Assembly (NCBI GenBank): GCA_018894105.1
Contig: CM032128.1
Coordinates: 12,815,001 to 12,879,000 of the forward strand
Length of the DNA stretch: 64,000 bases
Reading direction: 5' to 3'
Origin: Jacaranda mimosifolia
Taxonomy: Eukaryota; Streptophyta; Magnoliopsida; Lamiales; Bignoniaceae
Position 1 is the first letter of the stretch. Each line of letters begins with the position of its first letter. The notes beneath the pieces are model-generated. The model was given only the letters and a program-made list of their open reading frames with translations. It did no database searches and had not been told where the DNA came from. Shown here piece by piece: positions 32,113-44,955 of the stretch. Both the position numbers and the translations under genes were made by a program.

Positions 32113-34127
32113 TAGAACGATTTAAATAGGAGTGCAAAACAAGATTTGATCGGCAAGACCTAAAATTGAAACTATAAAGGGGAGCTGGCAAGGCTATTAG
32201 TTATACAAAACAAATAACAGGTAGCACAATAAAAGTTCTGGGCACCAGAACGAGTATAGTCAATTTCAACAGATAAGCACATGGAACTTATGCAATCGAG
32301 GAACATTCATTTCCCAAAAGAAATATAAGCTTAACCTTCACCTTAGTCATGGTAGGTATTGTTGATGTCCTATTGCTTGGGGAGGCCCGAATTTTCATCA
32401 CCTATTTCATTAAATATGCACAACTTATTAAATTTACATAGCATTTTCCTAATTATAATCAAACTATTAGTACATCTTAATATTGATGTTTTTCTAAAAT
32501 AACAAGGCATATCTACTATACTCAGGTTCTTGTTCCATCTCGAATATAGGTAACTCAGATTAGAATATTCTAATTATTTAAATTATTCTAACAATTCGTC
32601 ATACTTCCCATTAATAACATATTTGGAGGTTCGGTTCCAAAATATTGCAAAGCTAATGCATTAATCATGCTACTGTCTCTATAGTGTTAACGGGGGATTT
32701 ATTTGTTCTAGATCACTAATCACTTCTCAAATTAATAGCCCAAAACCCACGTATAATAATTCAGTCAAACTGTAAGAAATTATCATATTCCATTAATAAT
32801 TAATACTTGCAATGTTACACAAAGTTAGGCCTATTTTTACACTGATTATCTTAATTTGTGATAATTAAGTTTTAATTAATAGCTCGGGCTCACATATCAT
32901 TGCATACAACTTATATATCCAAACATTTTGGCTTGACATCACAAATCTTATCTTGATAACCCATAATTACCATTCAGTCCAATTAGCTCAACTTACATCA
33001 ATAATCCATTTACTTAATGATAATTATCTCCTAGTTAACAATTCGAATCCACACATCGCATATAGACAAAAAACAAATTTCATGTTCAATCGTACATCTT
33101 ACAATTACATATTTTGGTCGAATTACGAATGTTCCATATCAAAATTAACTTAATAACTTAACCAAATCAAATCCAGGAATTACTTCAAGTGATCAATGGG
33201 AGTTTTACCCAATTGACTAAATCTAAGGCCAACAACCGCACAATAGCAGCTTGCATGGGCTTAGATCACTGTCCCGATGAAACTGGTGGTTAGTCGCCGA
33301 ATCATCGCCACCATACGCTGCCGTATGCCGTGGTCAGAACTGAGTTCTGCTGCTGCCAAAAGGTTTTCCTTGCTACGCTCTATCAAACCCCCAAATTAAT
33401 TTCAGCTTTCTCTTTTACTTCGTTGACCAATTTCAAGCAAAACCGCCAAGCTCCGTCCATTGCCGCTGCGTATCTCCACCTTCGATTCTCCTCTTTCAGT
33501 GGCCAAGCCATGAAATTGAAGCTACTAAAACCTTCTCCATGTTGAACTCGTCATAGCCCACCTCTCTATTTCAAGCTTCAACTGCTGGAGTCTCGCAACC
33601 CATCACCACCGCCGTGCTCTCCATTCGGCCTCAAATTCCCACTACTACACATGGTGGTTTGGGGTGAATGTGGTATCAAAATGTTCCTCGAACTGAGAGA
33701 AAGGTGTTGGTGGTCTTGGTTTGGTGTTTCCCAATCACGGTGAGAGGCAGTGTGGAGAAAGAAAGGTTGGGCTACATTATGAGAATTAGACAAAGTATAG
33801 GGGGCCTATTTATAGGATGGAAATTTTCAAAATATCGATTTGACCCCCAAAAGTTGCTTTCAACCTTCACTTTAGTCCTTCAATATTTTAGTGCGTCATA
33901 TTTGCTCCAAAACCTTATTTCAGCTTGCAATTGAGCCCTAGGACACGTTAATGCCTTAAATTGACTTAGTTGATAATTTTTAATTAGAGATTGACCCCTA
34001 AAAATTTCAAGTTCCTTACAATTAAATCTTCCATATTTATATATTATATACCAAATTTTTTGTCAAATTAATATTTTGATTTCTTTGAAATCTTACCTTG
34101 TGAAATGCTAAATTTAGGGGTGTTACA
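32113..34127 (-). mobile_element. Element B: 3' LTR, inner part
   Basis: Continues element B's 3' LTR after Y and ends aatttaggggtgttaca, the reverse complement of TGTAACACCCCTAAATT. It aligns along its length with 39310-40779 and 51869-52361 of the 5' LTR. With the outer part it totals about 2.98 kb. Confidence 0.85.
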
Positions 34128-34146
34128 ATCTCTATCTCTTAAAATA
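34128..34146 (-). other. Element B decayed polypurine tract
   Basis: On the minus strand ttttaagagatagagat lies immediately before the LTR start. It aligns with element C's ttttaaggaggggagtc and is preceded by the same ggggactaaattc-like words. Confidence 0.6.
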
Positions 34147-37100
34147 ATCTAGTCCCTAGATTTTCTTCTTCAACTGTAACACTTCGATTAATACTGGCGC
34201 ATATATGGGTCTTATTCCTAGGTTACCTCGATCAAATGCTGATACATCCCATTATCACAATAAACTTGATCCAATTCCTAGTGATCTTTATTTCACTAAG
34301 ATTTTAAGAATCTCCTCTTTTTGGTTTCCCAACATATCTATTCTTACTAAAGCACATGTGTCACCTTATTTTTCTAAGGTTGACTAGTAATTCCATATTC
34401 CACGGTTCCATTATCCATCATCACATAAAATTTTTCTTCATTTCCACGATCGAACGTATAGGAAATAAATTAAACTATCCCAAAAAGGAGTTTTAAACTT
34501 CTTTAGCGATCCCATAAAATCACTTAGCACTTTATACTTATTTTCTATTGGGTAATCCTATGTCATTTCAATACTTAAAAGGTTCTCCATTTCACCCTCA
34601 TAGAGTACATGCTGCTATTTAATAAATCACAAAACCACTACGGCAATAAACAATCATTAACACCGCAAGTTTATAATTACAAGATATCTACATTAGGGAG
34701 CAACTAAGTTCAAACTTAACATGCCCGATTTTTATAACAAGTCATACATTTCCATGCAGCTCACTATAGGTTCACAAAAACAATACATACTAGAGACAGT
34801 AACAATCCATCTGCTACTCCTTAGATTCCATATGAGAAATAAAGCCAAGAATATGTGGGATCAGACTTTCTTCTGATGTTCAAAAAAAAAAAAACTTATA
34901 TAAAATCTTCAACTACCAGTTTTCCTTTGTCCTTTGGAACTCATTGGCTTGAGTTCCTCAACTTACTTATTTTGGCTTGAGCACTTCGCATTTCAACTTA
35001 TTTCCGAGGTAAATCACTAGTTTCTATATCTAAGATCAAAGTTTCTCATCCTTGTGATAGTTATACCTATCCTTCACTTATTTTGCCAACCACTGTATAC
35101 AATAATTCATTTTCAAACCCAGAGTGTTTGTCTATCTTAGATTGACCCAGATCATACCTACCAATACATTCACAATCCTCAAGAATTTCTCTTTTTCCAG
35201 TCTTAAATGATATCTTTGTTTCATTAAAGCAATCACCATGTCAATATTCCTAAACATAAGCAAGATAGTTTATCCTATAACTTAAGTTTCCCAAGGCATA
35301 TTGTATAACCAAATTTCCTTTACAAGGCATATATGTACCTAGCATTTCCTTAGTTGATTTCACCAATGCACTTATTGATTTGGAAAGCCTTGAATGCACC
35401 ATTGGCACCAATTGGAAGAACCCAATGAGCTTTTGTACTTTGATATATTTTCTGGCCATATTTGATTGTCCTTATCCTTGATTCTGGTAGGATCATTCCC
35501 TTAATTTTTGCAAGACCATAGTCCAAACATAGATGTAATATGGCTAATTCCTCAATTCTAATTGATTAAAGGTTCCCAATAAGATCACTGTAAATCAATT
35601 CTAATGATACAGACAATTTTCTATGTATCGTATTTATAAATATTATAAGAACTCGAATCAACCTCAATAACATCATCTCAATTCATAATATATGTATTAC
35701 AAGTAGAAGGTAGTTCTCAATCCATATTCTCCTCGGATTTCTATCTATAGTATCACATCCTTAGTTTCGATCTTAAACAAACTTTAGTATCTGTATTAGG
35801 TTAAATAGCTTATGAGGAAAAAGATATTCTAATTCCCAACTCGATGTATTTTGTCGAGCTCTTACTATTATTCTATCAATCCTTATCAGTAGTGCAAGAT
35901 CCTTCCTAAAAGTAAGTAGTATCCTCAATTCTTTTATTCATCAAATTATTTCAAACCTTAAGTTGCATCTTACTACTCAATCCATACCCTTATGTTCTAC
36001 TTGTCTAATCTTTTCAATAAACATAGGGGGCGTTAAAAATCTAGAAATTTCTCAAGGCTATCCTTCGTATGATTTCCGCTATACTTACTAACCTAATTTG
36101 CTCATCACTAGGGTTGTAGGGTTCACCTTCCCACTGCAACAAGATTTATGCCATATGTCTTCCCACTTTTGGATCCACTAGCAAGGGTGGAGTGAGGTCT
36201 GATGTCATCTCCAGTTCTTCCCCCGAGGCATTTCTAATTAAAGCATCTTCACTGCGATCTTCGAGCGTATTAGTTCTGTCGATTGATGACCATTCATTAT
36301 CATTTAGTCGACATAGGATCACCTTCACATTTTAGGATGTTCTGGTGGTGTAATACCTTGTTGTATCATGATTCATGGCCTTACTAAATGAGCCCGGGTT
36401 CGATTTAGCCAAGATCTCTTAGAACTCAAATAATCATATACAGTATACAAGATCCAATTTTATTTCTATACACGGTTCACATGTGATACTATCATCATAC
36501 ATATAAATTAGTACTTAGTAGTTCTGGAGAATATTTAAACTGTCAATCGACCTAGCTGACGTTTGATTCATGCGGGTAAAACTCACTATGTCTAGTATCA
36601 TCGTTATAACCAAGTGTTTATCATTCCACTTACTGACCTAAACTTAGTTGTTGTATACATGCATACCTTGGCCATTTCTCTAATTATCACACCCCATGAT
36701 TCTTTAGTTTCCCTCGTCAATGCTAGGGTGCGTCTTCCCATTTTAAGTATTGGTCCCATTCTCATTCACATCTTCTATATCCTCAATTTAGGAGACTGAG
36801 TTCCATTATGACACCAATCTCTATCCTCTACCCACATTCCTACTTGCGATTATAATAACAATATCTTCTCCATCCTTCCTATTTATTCTTCCAACTCCTA
36901 TTCAATTGATTCCCTCACCATTATCCATTATTTCCTATATTTCAAAACTGGTTATGCCCGTTTCTCTTCAAATTTTTAATATGATTTCTCATAACTCCAT
37001 TGTTGCCGACAACCATTCCCTAGACAAATATATCATTTAAGTTACACATACAAATACATCAAATATTAACCTATCTATATGACTTTTTAAATCATCAAAT

Positions 37101-38423
37101 GAAACTCTGTTAAGGAGAATCCTCAACTTATAAATCTAAAACCTCATAAAAAAGATCTAAACATGATATATTTCTTGTGATTCCCCCTTTTCAATTTAAT
37201 GAGTTACATTTTTGACATCACTAGAGGATAAGTCTTACTCAAGTTGTTCGAGAGACATACCTATTCATCGTCAAATTTTCTTATTTTTTGTAACTTATCA
37301 TTTCTAGATTCCTGGTATAAAGGTTAGTGGTGGGATCTTCTATTTATGAGGTACTGGTTCATACTCTTCGTCTTCCCATAATACGTTTTTGATTTGATAA
37401 GGGACTCATATCTAATCCCTATTCTTCATTGACAATTTTTGTATCCTTAAATTTAGCAACGGGTCATGTCCCATTGGAATACTAATTTCCTCTTTCTATT
37501 TATATTCTCCTTTCTAGTGTTTCAGTAACAAATATTCTTCCTCATCTGTTGTCATCTTAAAATCATACCCATCAATATTTTCATATAATTACACTAGTTT
37601 CGCTAGATAGTTATACCGTTGGAGCCACAACTGTATATGCGTGTCAAGCACCAATCTTCTTAAATGCCATTCCATCTATCAAATTCATCTTTCCATCATG
37701 TTATCCCTTATCAATATAAACATACTATTTAGATTTCAATTGTACCCATAGTCAAACATCACTCATCGTTAATAATCATTCATTTATTTTCCAAACACAC
37801 TTTTTCCTGCAATAATCCTTTTTCCTGTGTATATATATAATTGAATTCTCATCCGTAAGCATGTGGCAGAAATTTGTTCATCCTAGGGTAATCACTTTTT
37901 GACCTCTACATATCTTCCCAGAGTGATCCTCACTCATCAAATACAACTTCCACGAACTTTTTCCTCATGCATCGTTGATTTCCAAAGTGACTCTTTTCAC
38001 ACTAAATACAATTTTCCCAAGTTGTCATGCACTTATCGAATTCAACCTTAACATATGTTACTCACATATAACGCCATTATTCCAAACAACATAATTCTCA
38101 CTAGCAATTATATGTTCATATGCTTGACGTACCAGAAGTGAGATGTTATACACTGGTTGGCCACCTTAGTCATAAACTTTCACTTCCTTAATGTCGAGCA
38201 TTATCCAAAAGGTTCATATCCTATTCAATTCAGCATTCATTTCCACAATCAAACATCATATTTCTGTAAAAAATTTCACATTTCAAGAATCATATCCTAA
38301 TCATAGCTCGAGTATTCTTAACCCAAGTATTTTCATCGTAGATGATTCCTAATCCAAGTTTAATCTCTAAAAAGCCTTTCTATTCCAACTAAAAAATCAT
38401 TCCATTTTAACCTAGCTCTTCGA

Positions 38424-38441
38424 AACCTAGGCTCTGATACC
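38424..38441 (-). other. Element B primer-binding site
   Basis: ggctctgatacc is the reverse complement of ggtatcagagcc, the initiator Met-tRNA primer site, placed five bases from the LTR edge. It fixes element B's orientation as minus. Confidence 0.9.
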
Positions 38442-38446
38442 GCCTT

Positions 38447-40779
38447 TATGGCACCCCACCCAGCGTAACCCCTAAGCTAAGGTGCCATAATTTAAACTTA
38501 AATCATTATTTAAGAGATAACCAAAAAGCCAAAATTTAACAAGTCTCAAAAGATAGCAGTTCAGTCCTAAACTCGAAAGATCATTTAGAATGCACAATAT
38601 GTATATAATATAAGTCTTAAGGTCAAACTTAAGCATTTACATACATTTTCAAGTTTAGACGTCTATGTTAGGCGGAATCTATATATACAAGCATAGCACC
38701 TAATCTATTACAAAATATAATTTCTCTCAGGCATGCCTCGAGCCCTCAACATTTGTTTAGACTTATCTGGGAAAAGAATAAAAGATAACAAAAGGGGTTA
38801 AGTCCTAAAAACTTAGTGGGGGGAGGGAGAAATATGACAAATAGACAAATGAAACTGTTGTAGGCACAACAATTGATAAACAACTTCATCAACATGCAAG
38901 ATTTTCTTTCAAAATAAAATAGTGATGTAACATAGCACAAACGATTTCAATTTAATAGGCTGCTGGAAATTCCATTCTTATTGCTCCCAGAATAGAACAT
39001 AAACAGTAATAAAAGGTAACAAACAGTACACGAAGTACAATAATCATAATAGATTTTCCTTATTACTCTGCTACCCAAGCACTTGGCTCAGTATGCCATG
39101 GCCGGTCCATAGGTTAGATCCCGCTACATTACTAGACAACTACCTCCAGCTATCCGCAAGTCAGGATCTTAGGTGGGTACTAGCTGGGAGACTAGCCATC
39201 GTCGATCCATATCACCCGGTCATCTTTTTGCCAACAAATAATGCATTTCAAATAACTAATCAAAAATATATCTGTAAAATAGTTCAAACGATGCAGTCGG
39301 TAAAATATTAGCTGACAATACCCAAAATCGACACGATAAAGGGAAGCTAGCAAGGCTATAGGGTACACGGGATAAATAACAGGTAACACAATAAGAGCTC
39401 TAGGCACCAGAATGAGTACAGTCAATTTTGACAAATAAGCATAGGGAACTCAAGCAATCGAGGAACATTCATTTCCCAGAAGAAAGGTAGGCTTACCCTC
39501 ACCTTAGTCATGGTAGGTATTGTCGACATCTTACTGCTCAGGGAGGCCTGCATTTTCATCACCTATTTCATTAAATATGCACAACTTGTTAAATTTACAG
39601 AGCATTTTCCTAATAATAATCAAAATATTAGTACATCTTAACATCGGTGTTTTTCTAAAATAGCGAGGCATATCTACTATACTCAGGTTCTCGTCCCATC
39701 TCGTATATAGGTAACTCAAATTAGAATATTCTAATTATTTAAATTATTCTAACAATTCGTCATACTTCCCATTAATAGCATATTTGAAGGTTTGGTTCCA
39801 AAATATTGCAAAGCTAATGCATTAATATGCTACTGTCGTTATAGTGTTAAGAGGGGATTTATTTGTTCTAGGTCACCAATCACTTCTCAAATCAATAGCC
39901 CAAACCCTCGTATAATAATTCAGTCAAACTATAAGAAATTATCATATTCCATTAATAATTAATATTTGAAACATTACACAAATTTAGGCCTATTTTTACA
40001 CTGATTATCTTAATTTATGATAATTAAGTTTTAATTAACAGCTCGGGCTCACACATCACTATATGCAATTTATATATCCAAACATTTTGGCTTGACATCA
40101 CAAATCTTATCTTGATAACCCGTAATTACCATTTGGTCCAATCAACTCCACTTACATTAATAATCCATTTACTTAATGATAATTATCTCCTAATTAACAA
40201 TTCGAGTCCACACATCGCATATAGATAATTTTTTTTCATGTTCAGTCGTACATCTTACAGTTACATATTTTGGTAAAATAACGGATATTTCTTATCAAAA
40301 TTAACGTAATAACTTAACCAAATCAAATCTAGAAATTACTTTAATCGATCAATAGAGGTTTTACCCAACTGACTGAATCCGAGACTAACTATCACGTGAT
40401 AGTAGCATGCATGCACTGGATTGTCATCCCAATAAAACTGGTGGTTAGTCGCCGGAGCATCGTCGCTGCGCCGCCTTGATGTGCTTTATCAAAGCCCCAA
40501 ATCAATTTTAGCTTTCCGTTTCACTTTGTCAGCCAATTTCAAGCAAAACCGTCAAGCTCTGCCAAATGCCACCGCGCTCCTCCACTTTCGATTCTCCTCC
40601 TCCAGTGGTCAAACCATGAAATTAATGCTACTAAAACCTTCTCCATGTTGAACTCGTCATGGCCTACCTTTCTATTTCAAACTTTAGCCGCTGGAGTCGG
40701 GCAACCCATCACCACCACCACGCCCCTCCGTTCGGCCTCAAATTCTCGCTACTACATATGGTGGTTTGAGGTGAATGTG
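38447..40779 (-). mobile_element. Element B: 5' LTR, part next to the internal region
   Basis: Starts tatggcaccccacccagcg and parallels 27748-28710 and 32113-33670 of the 3' LTR. At 40779 it is interrupted by element C, and the remaining 0.5 kb is at 51864-52361. Confidence 0.85.
40775..40779. repeat. Element C left target-site duplication
   Basis: atgtg, compared with aggtg at 51864-51868 (one change). The uninterrupted site is visible in element B's other LTR at about 33665-33680 (gaatgtggtatcaaaatg). Confidence 0.7.
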
Positions 40780-43653
40780 TGTAACACCCCAAGAATTTTC
40801 TTGATTTGTACTAATTTAATTGTCAATTTATTACCATTATATCTATTTATATGAATTTTAACTTATTAGTTATTTTTAGAAGTTTTGTGGTCAATTTATA
40901 ATTTTAACAAACTTGATTTCATTTTCTTTGAAACTTTTAGGGCCAAATTGCAATTTTTAAGGACTTGATTGCACAACTTTAGGAAAGATCAAGGTTTGCA
41001 TGGAAGGCCCTAAGTCAAATAAGGTTCAACCTTAATTTTAATAAATTACAGGGCTCAAATGCATGATTTTATTTATTTTCTGGGGTCAAAATCGAAATAT
41101 GGAAATTTCCCCTATAAATATCTCAAATTTTCAATTTCACCCCATTTTATTTCTTCACCTTCACTGCGACCTCACCCCCTTTCCCCTCCAGCGATCTCTC
41201 CGGCCACAACCATTCTTGGCTAGCCACTCCCAACATCTTTATCCCCACACCTTTAGCATCACAACCACATCTCATGCAAGCTATTATGCTAACGACTCAT
41301 AGGAGAACTTGAAGATTGAAGCTTGACCCCGGCGGAGTTGGTGGGCGACGGCGAAATAGAGCTGAATTGGGTTTTCTGGGCATGGTTTCTTGTGGCATAC
41401 AGCTTGAGAGAGCTAGGGGTGCACTTGCATTGAAGATTGGTGAGCTACCGGCGACGGGATTTGAAGGAGGTTCCAAGATGGTGAACGGTGGTGCTACAAC
41501 TTGGAGGCTTCAATTGAGACCCTTCATGGCGGCAGAATAGGAAATTGAAAAGTGCATTGGATAGCTTTTTTCGAGAGGATCACTGTGGTGGTAAAAGTTA
41601 TATGTTCCGGTAGTGGCAGTGCGGCGGTGGTGTTAAGGCAGAGTCTACTCCTCAATGCGACGATCACAGCGGTGGTCTCGATTATTGAATCTGAGGTTTT
41701 AATTGAGTGATTCGTGGGTAAAGAGTTAGAAAAGGGTTTGATTATATATGTATATACATGTTGCATTGTATTGCTTAAAGCTTTGTATCCTAGAAAGAAT
41801 AAGTTTATCATGGATTATATATACATACATGGGCCATGCATGGATGGAATATTATATAATTATGGACCCGGATATGTGTACTATATGCCAAATTTGAATT
41901 TAATGAGTTTAATAAGAAATTAAACCTTAATTTGTGGATTTAGGGCCTAAAGTGGTAATTGTTGGGATTAAGTATAAGGAATTAAGCAATTATTGTGATT
42001 TATGGTGACATTATGAAAAGATCATGTGATTAAGGACCTGTCTATTTTCTGATAAGTGAAAACGATATGAAAACTGAGATTAATTCTGGCAATACTAGCC
42101 TTATTAGCCATTATTGGGATGATGGCGTTGTTTATGCTCTAAACTATCATGTTAATAGGTTAAGTAGTAGTTTTGGATTAATGATAAGCATAATAATGAT
42201 GTATTGGGAATTGAAAATAGATTCTGACTCTAAATATATTATTTTGATTATGTGACGACGATGTGGGTCACGAGGACCAATAGATACTTGGCATGAGTTG
42301 TATCTTCTGAGGTTAGAAAGGTGAGGGTCTGCCAAACTAGCATTAATTCTGTCTGTTCTTGTGGTAGAACTCCTGTGAGGGTTACAATTGCTTGAATGGT
42401 ACTTGCCTATTTTATTTAGATATGTACTTGATTGTGTACTTGTTTGTAATCGATTATTTAACTTGTATACCCTTGTGAGAGTTAGTAGCTGGTTTCACTC
42501 TGTTGAGTTCGTTCATGTTTGTTCTGGTGCCTAGAACTTCATTTTGTGTTGTCTGGTACTTATTTTGATCAATACTTGTTATTGTTTGGTACTTGTTTCT
42601 ATCTTGAAGTGTTATCAGATGCCTTGCCGGTATACTTGCTCATTTGTATCCTGTTATATAGCCATGTTGGCCTTATTGTGCTTGTTGGTGGTTCATATAT
42701 TGCCTTGTCAGCAAATCCAATTGCTTGATTGATACTTATCGTACTTGTTGTACTTGTTATACTTGCGTGGATATAGTACTTGGGCCGAGTACCAGTCCTA
42801 TGCGGAATACTGGGATACTTCGGACACGCCTTGTAGTCCACCTAGGTGTCCATGATACGCTAAGCAGTCCGCTTAGGTATCTACAGTACACTAAGTAGTC
42901 CGTCTAGATATCCGCAATGCGCCATACAATTTGTATGGGCAAACCAATTGTATGCCAAGCTGTTACGCTGTGGAAGTACTTGTTTGGATGGAATAAGGTG
43001 AATTGATATGCATGTCTCGACTCGTTCGGTTGAAATGCATATCTTGTATGGGTTTGCTTATTTGTACTCATTTCTTGATTGCTTGAAATCTATCTTGGAG
43101 CAATAAGGCAGGAGGGTTTCCTGCTTGCTATAATTGTTCTTGCTTGAATCGTAATTGTTCACGTATTTCTTGTGATTTAGAATCTGTTGAGATGTTCTTT
43201 CCTCGACAGGCTTCTATTACTACATGTTATCCGTCACTAAGTCCATTGGACTTACTCCCATTTTTCCTTATTTTTCAGACATGGTTAAGGAAATGATGTA
43301 AGTTCTGACATTGGAACGAAGAAATACTTTTGCAATAGAACAGGTGTTCATATGTATTTATATAGGTTATTAGAATGTTATATGTGAACTTAGAGACTTT
43401 GTAATATGTCAGGTTTGATGTTGACGCCTTGAGGTTGTGTATATATTTTGTTGAACATAAAAGAATTGAGTTGGCATGTATGTCAATGTTTGGTAGCATT
43501 ACTTAAGTTGAATTACCGTTGTTTCTGATAAGTTGAAGTTTTGAAAAGAAAAAAACAAATTTCTATGGGCCTATTGCTTGTATTTTGGGTTCCAGATTAT
43601 GTTTGAAATGTTATGATATCTCAACTTTGGGTTACCTTGAGTAGGGTTTCACA
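40780..43653 (+). mobile_element. Element C: 5' LTR, 2.87 kb
   Basis: Begins tgtaacaccccaagaattttc and ends gtagggtttcaca, followed by a primer-binding site. Aligns with 49598-51863 except for a block at 42852-43434 that is missing from the 3' copy. Contains tyrosine- and leucine-rich chance frames. Confidence 0.92.
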
Positions 43654-43655
43654 GA

Positions 43656-43673
43656 TGGTATCAGAGCCTAGGT
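43656..43673 (+). other. Element C primer-binding site
   Basis: tggtatcagagcctagg starts two bases after the LTR end and is complementary to initiator Met-tRNA. Confidence 0.92.
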
Positions 43674-43856
43674 TGCTGATGACCTAGGCAATAATCATTG
43701 TTGGGCATTCATAGATAGTTTTCCACTTAAGTTGGGAGGAATATGAATTTTTGGGTTGTAGATCATTTTAGGAAATTATGAGTTCCTTAGGAGATTAAGA
43801 CTAACTTATGTTATTTTATATTAATTAATTGACTTTTTGTAACTTTGTATTATAGG

Positions 43857-44638
43857 ATGGCTGGATCTTCTAGTAGGGGAAAAGAACTGATGGATGAGGA
43901 CAACGTGGAAACTTGAAGAAAGAAATCAAAGATCTTAAGGAAGAAAAGGAGTGCCTTTCTTAGACATGCTAAAGACTCGAAGGGAAGCTTTATGACATGC
44001 ATGGGACCCTGCAAGATGAGAGAATGCGATCAAGTTATCTGAAGTCATCGAATGGGGCGAGAGACTTTATGTTGGATCAAATGATGGAAAGTGTTGAAAG
44101 GGAAGAAGTTCGTGTTGGAATAGCAGCCAATCAAATCGAGGAACCCTGGGAAATGCACCATCACATGGAAGAAACATTCAAAACTTTAGAAGCTGATTAT
44201 GGAAGAACTATGGATGTGCCTCACCCAATTATGGAAGAGATCGGTCGAATGATGGCTCACTATCATAAAGCTATAAACTAAGTAATCAGAGTCGGTATCG
44301 ATATCAACACAGAGGCGAGATCCTCTAGAGTTCGTCCTTATTTTGGCCAGGGCCATCAGCTGGGAGTGCAAATAGGTGATAGACCAGTGGAGAACCAAGT
44401 AAGAACACCTATAGAGAATCCCAAAGAAGACCCCGGGAATGATCCTGAAGAAGAAGAAGAAATTCCTGAGGCCCCAACAGAAGTCCCTGTGGAAATGGAA
44501 GATGAAGTGAATAATGAGGTCGATGTTGAAGGTGTTGACCTAGATTTATTGGGAGATGGTTTGGACCAATGGGAGTTCAACAAGGACAACTTGGAGGATA
44601 TGGAATCCGACATCACTGATGCTGAGGGTTTGGACTAG
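43857..44638 (+). pseudogene. Element C: upstream acidic/coiled-coil reading frame before gag
   Basis: ATG at 43857 gives MAGSSSRGKELMDEDNVET and a stop. A shifted frame continues KEIKDLKEEKECLS, then from 43997 a 94-aa run rich in E and M (ending HYHKAIN). From 44366 comes a very acidic 90-aa run with EDPGNDPEEEEEIPEAP. The heptad-like charge pattern suggests a coiled coil. It precedes the recognisable gag N-terminus by about 370 bp. Element A has an ATG at a similar distance from its primer site, followed by E/K-rich fragments. I do not recognise a domain. It could be an extra ORF or an elongated, decayed gag leader. Confidence 0.45.
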
Positions 44639-44939
44639 ATGGCAGAATGGCTAGGGATGTGTTTACAGTAATATATATATAGTAGTAGTGTTTTGATTGT
44701 TGACATATAGTGTTGACTAGTTTTTCCCATATGTATATGTATATCGTGATGCCGCCCTATCATTTTGACTTAGATCAAGCGGACGGCTAGTTGGTAATTT
44801 TGAATCACATGTATGACCTTGTTAATATCAGTTTGGTTATTAATGAATTTTCTCTTTTAGATGACCATTTATTTATTTCTTTTGTCGTTTTAAGTTATTA
44901 AATTTCATAATTTGACATTTATTTTCATTTATACAGGTC
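44639..44939 (+). other. Element C: spacer between upstream frame and gag
   Basis: AT-rich, without coding potential, containing a tatata run near 44673. Confidence 0.5.
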
Positions 44940-44955
44940 ATGGATAGTTGAGATT

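Larger units (their letters stand above)
34128..38446 (-). mobile_element. Element B: degraded internal region
   Basis: 4.3 kb between the LTRs with no intact domain that I could name. A minus-strand segment at about 35460-35170 matches element A at 2078-2340 (kaggtacaaaag-type start, then tgcattggtgaaa, then agatatcatttaag and agagaaattcttg), so A and B are related and share this part. A 60-codon minus frame at 36328-36146 is acidic and unrecognised. No gag or RT motif was found on quick reading. Confidence 0.7.

Noticed and set aside
43656..43673. Partial tRNA gene at tggtatcagagcc sites (also 300 and 38441)
   Set aside because: These match only the tRNA 3' end, next to LTR edges; they are primer-binding sites, not tRNA genes.
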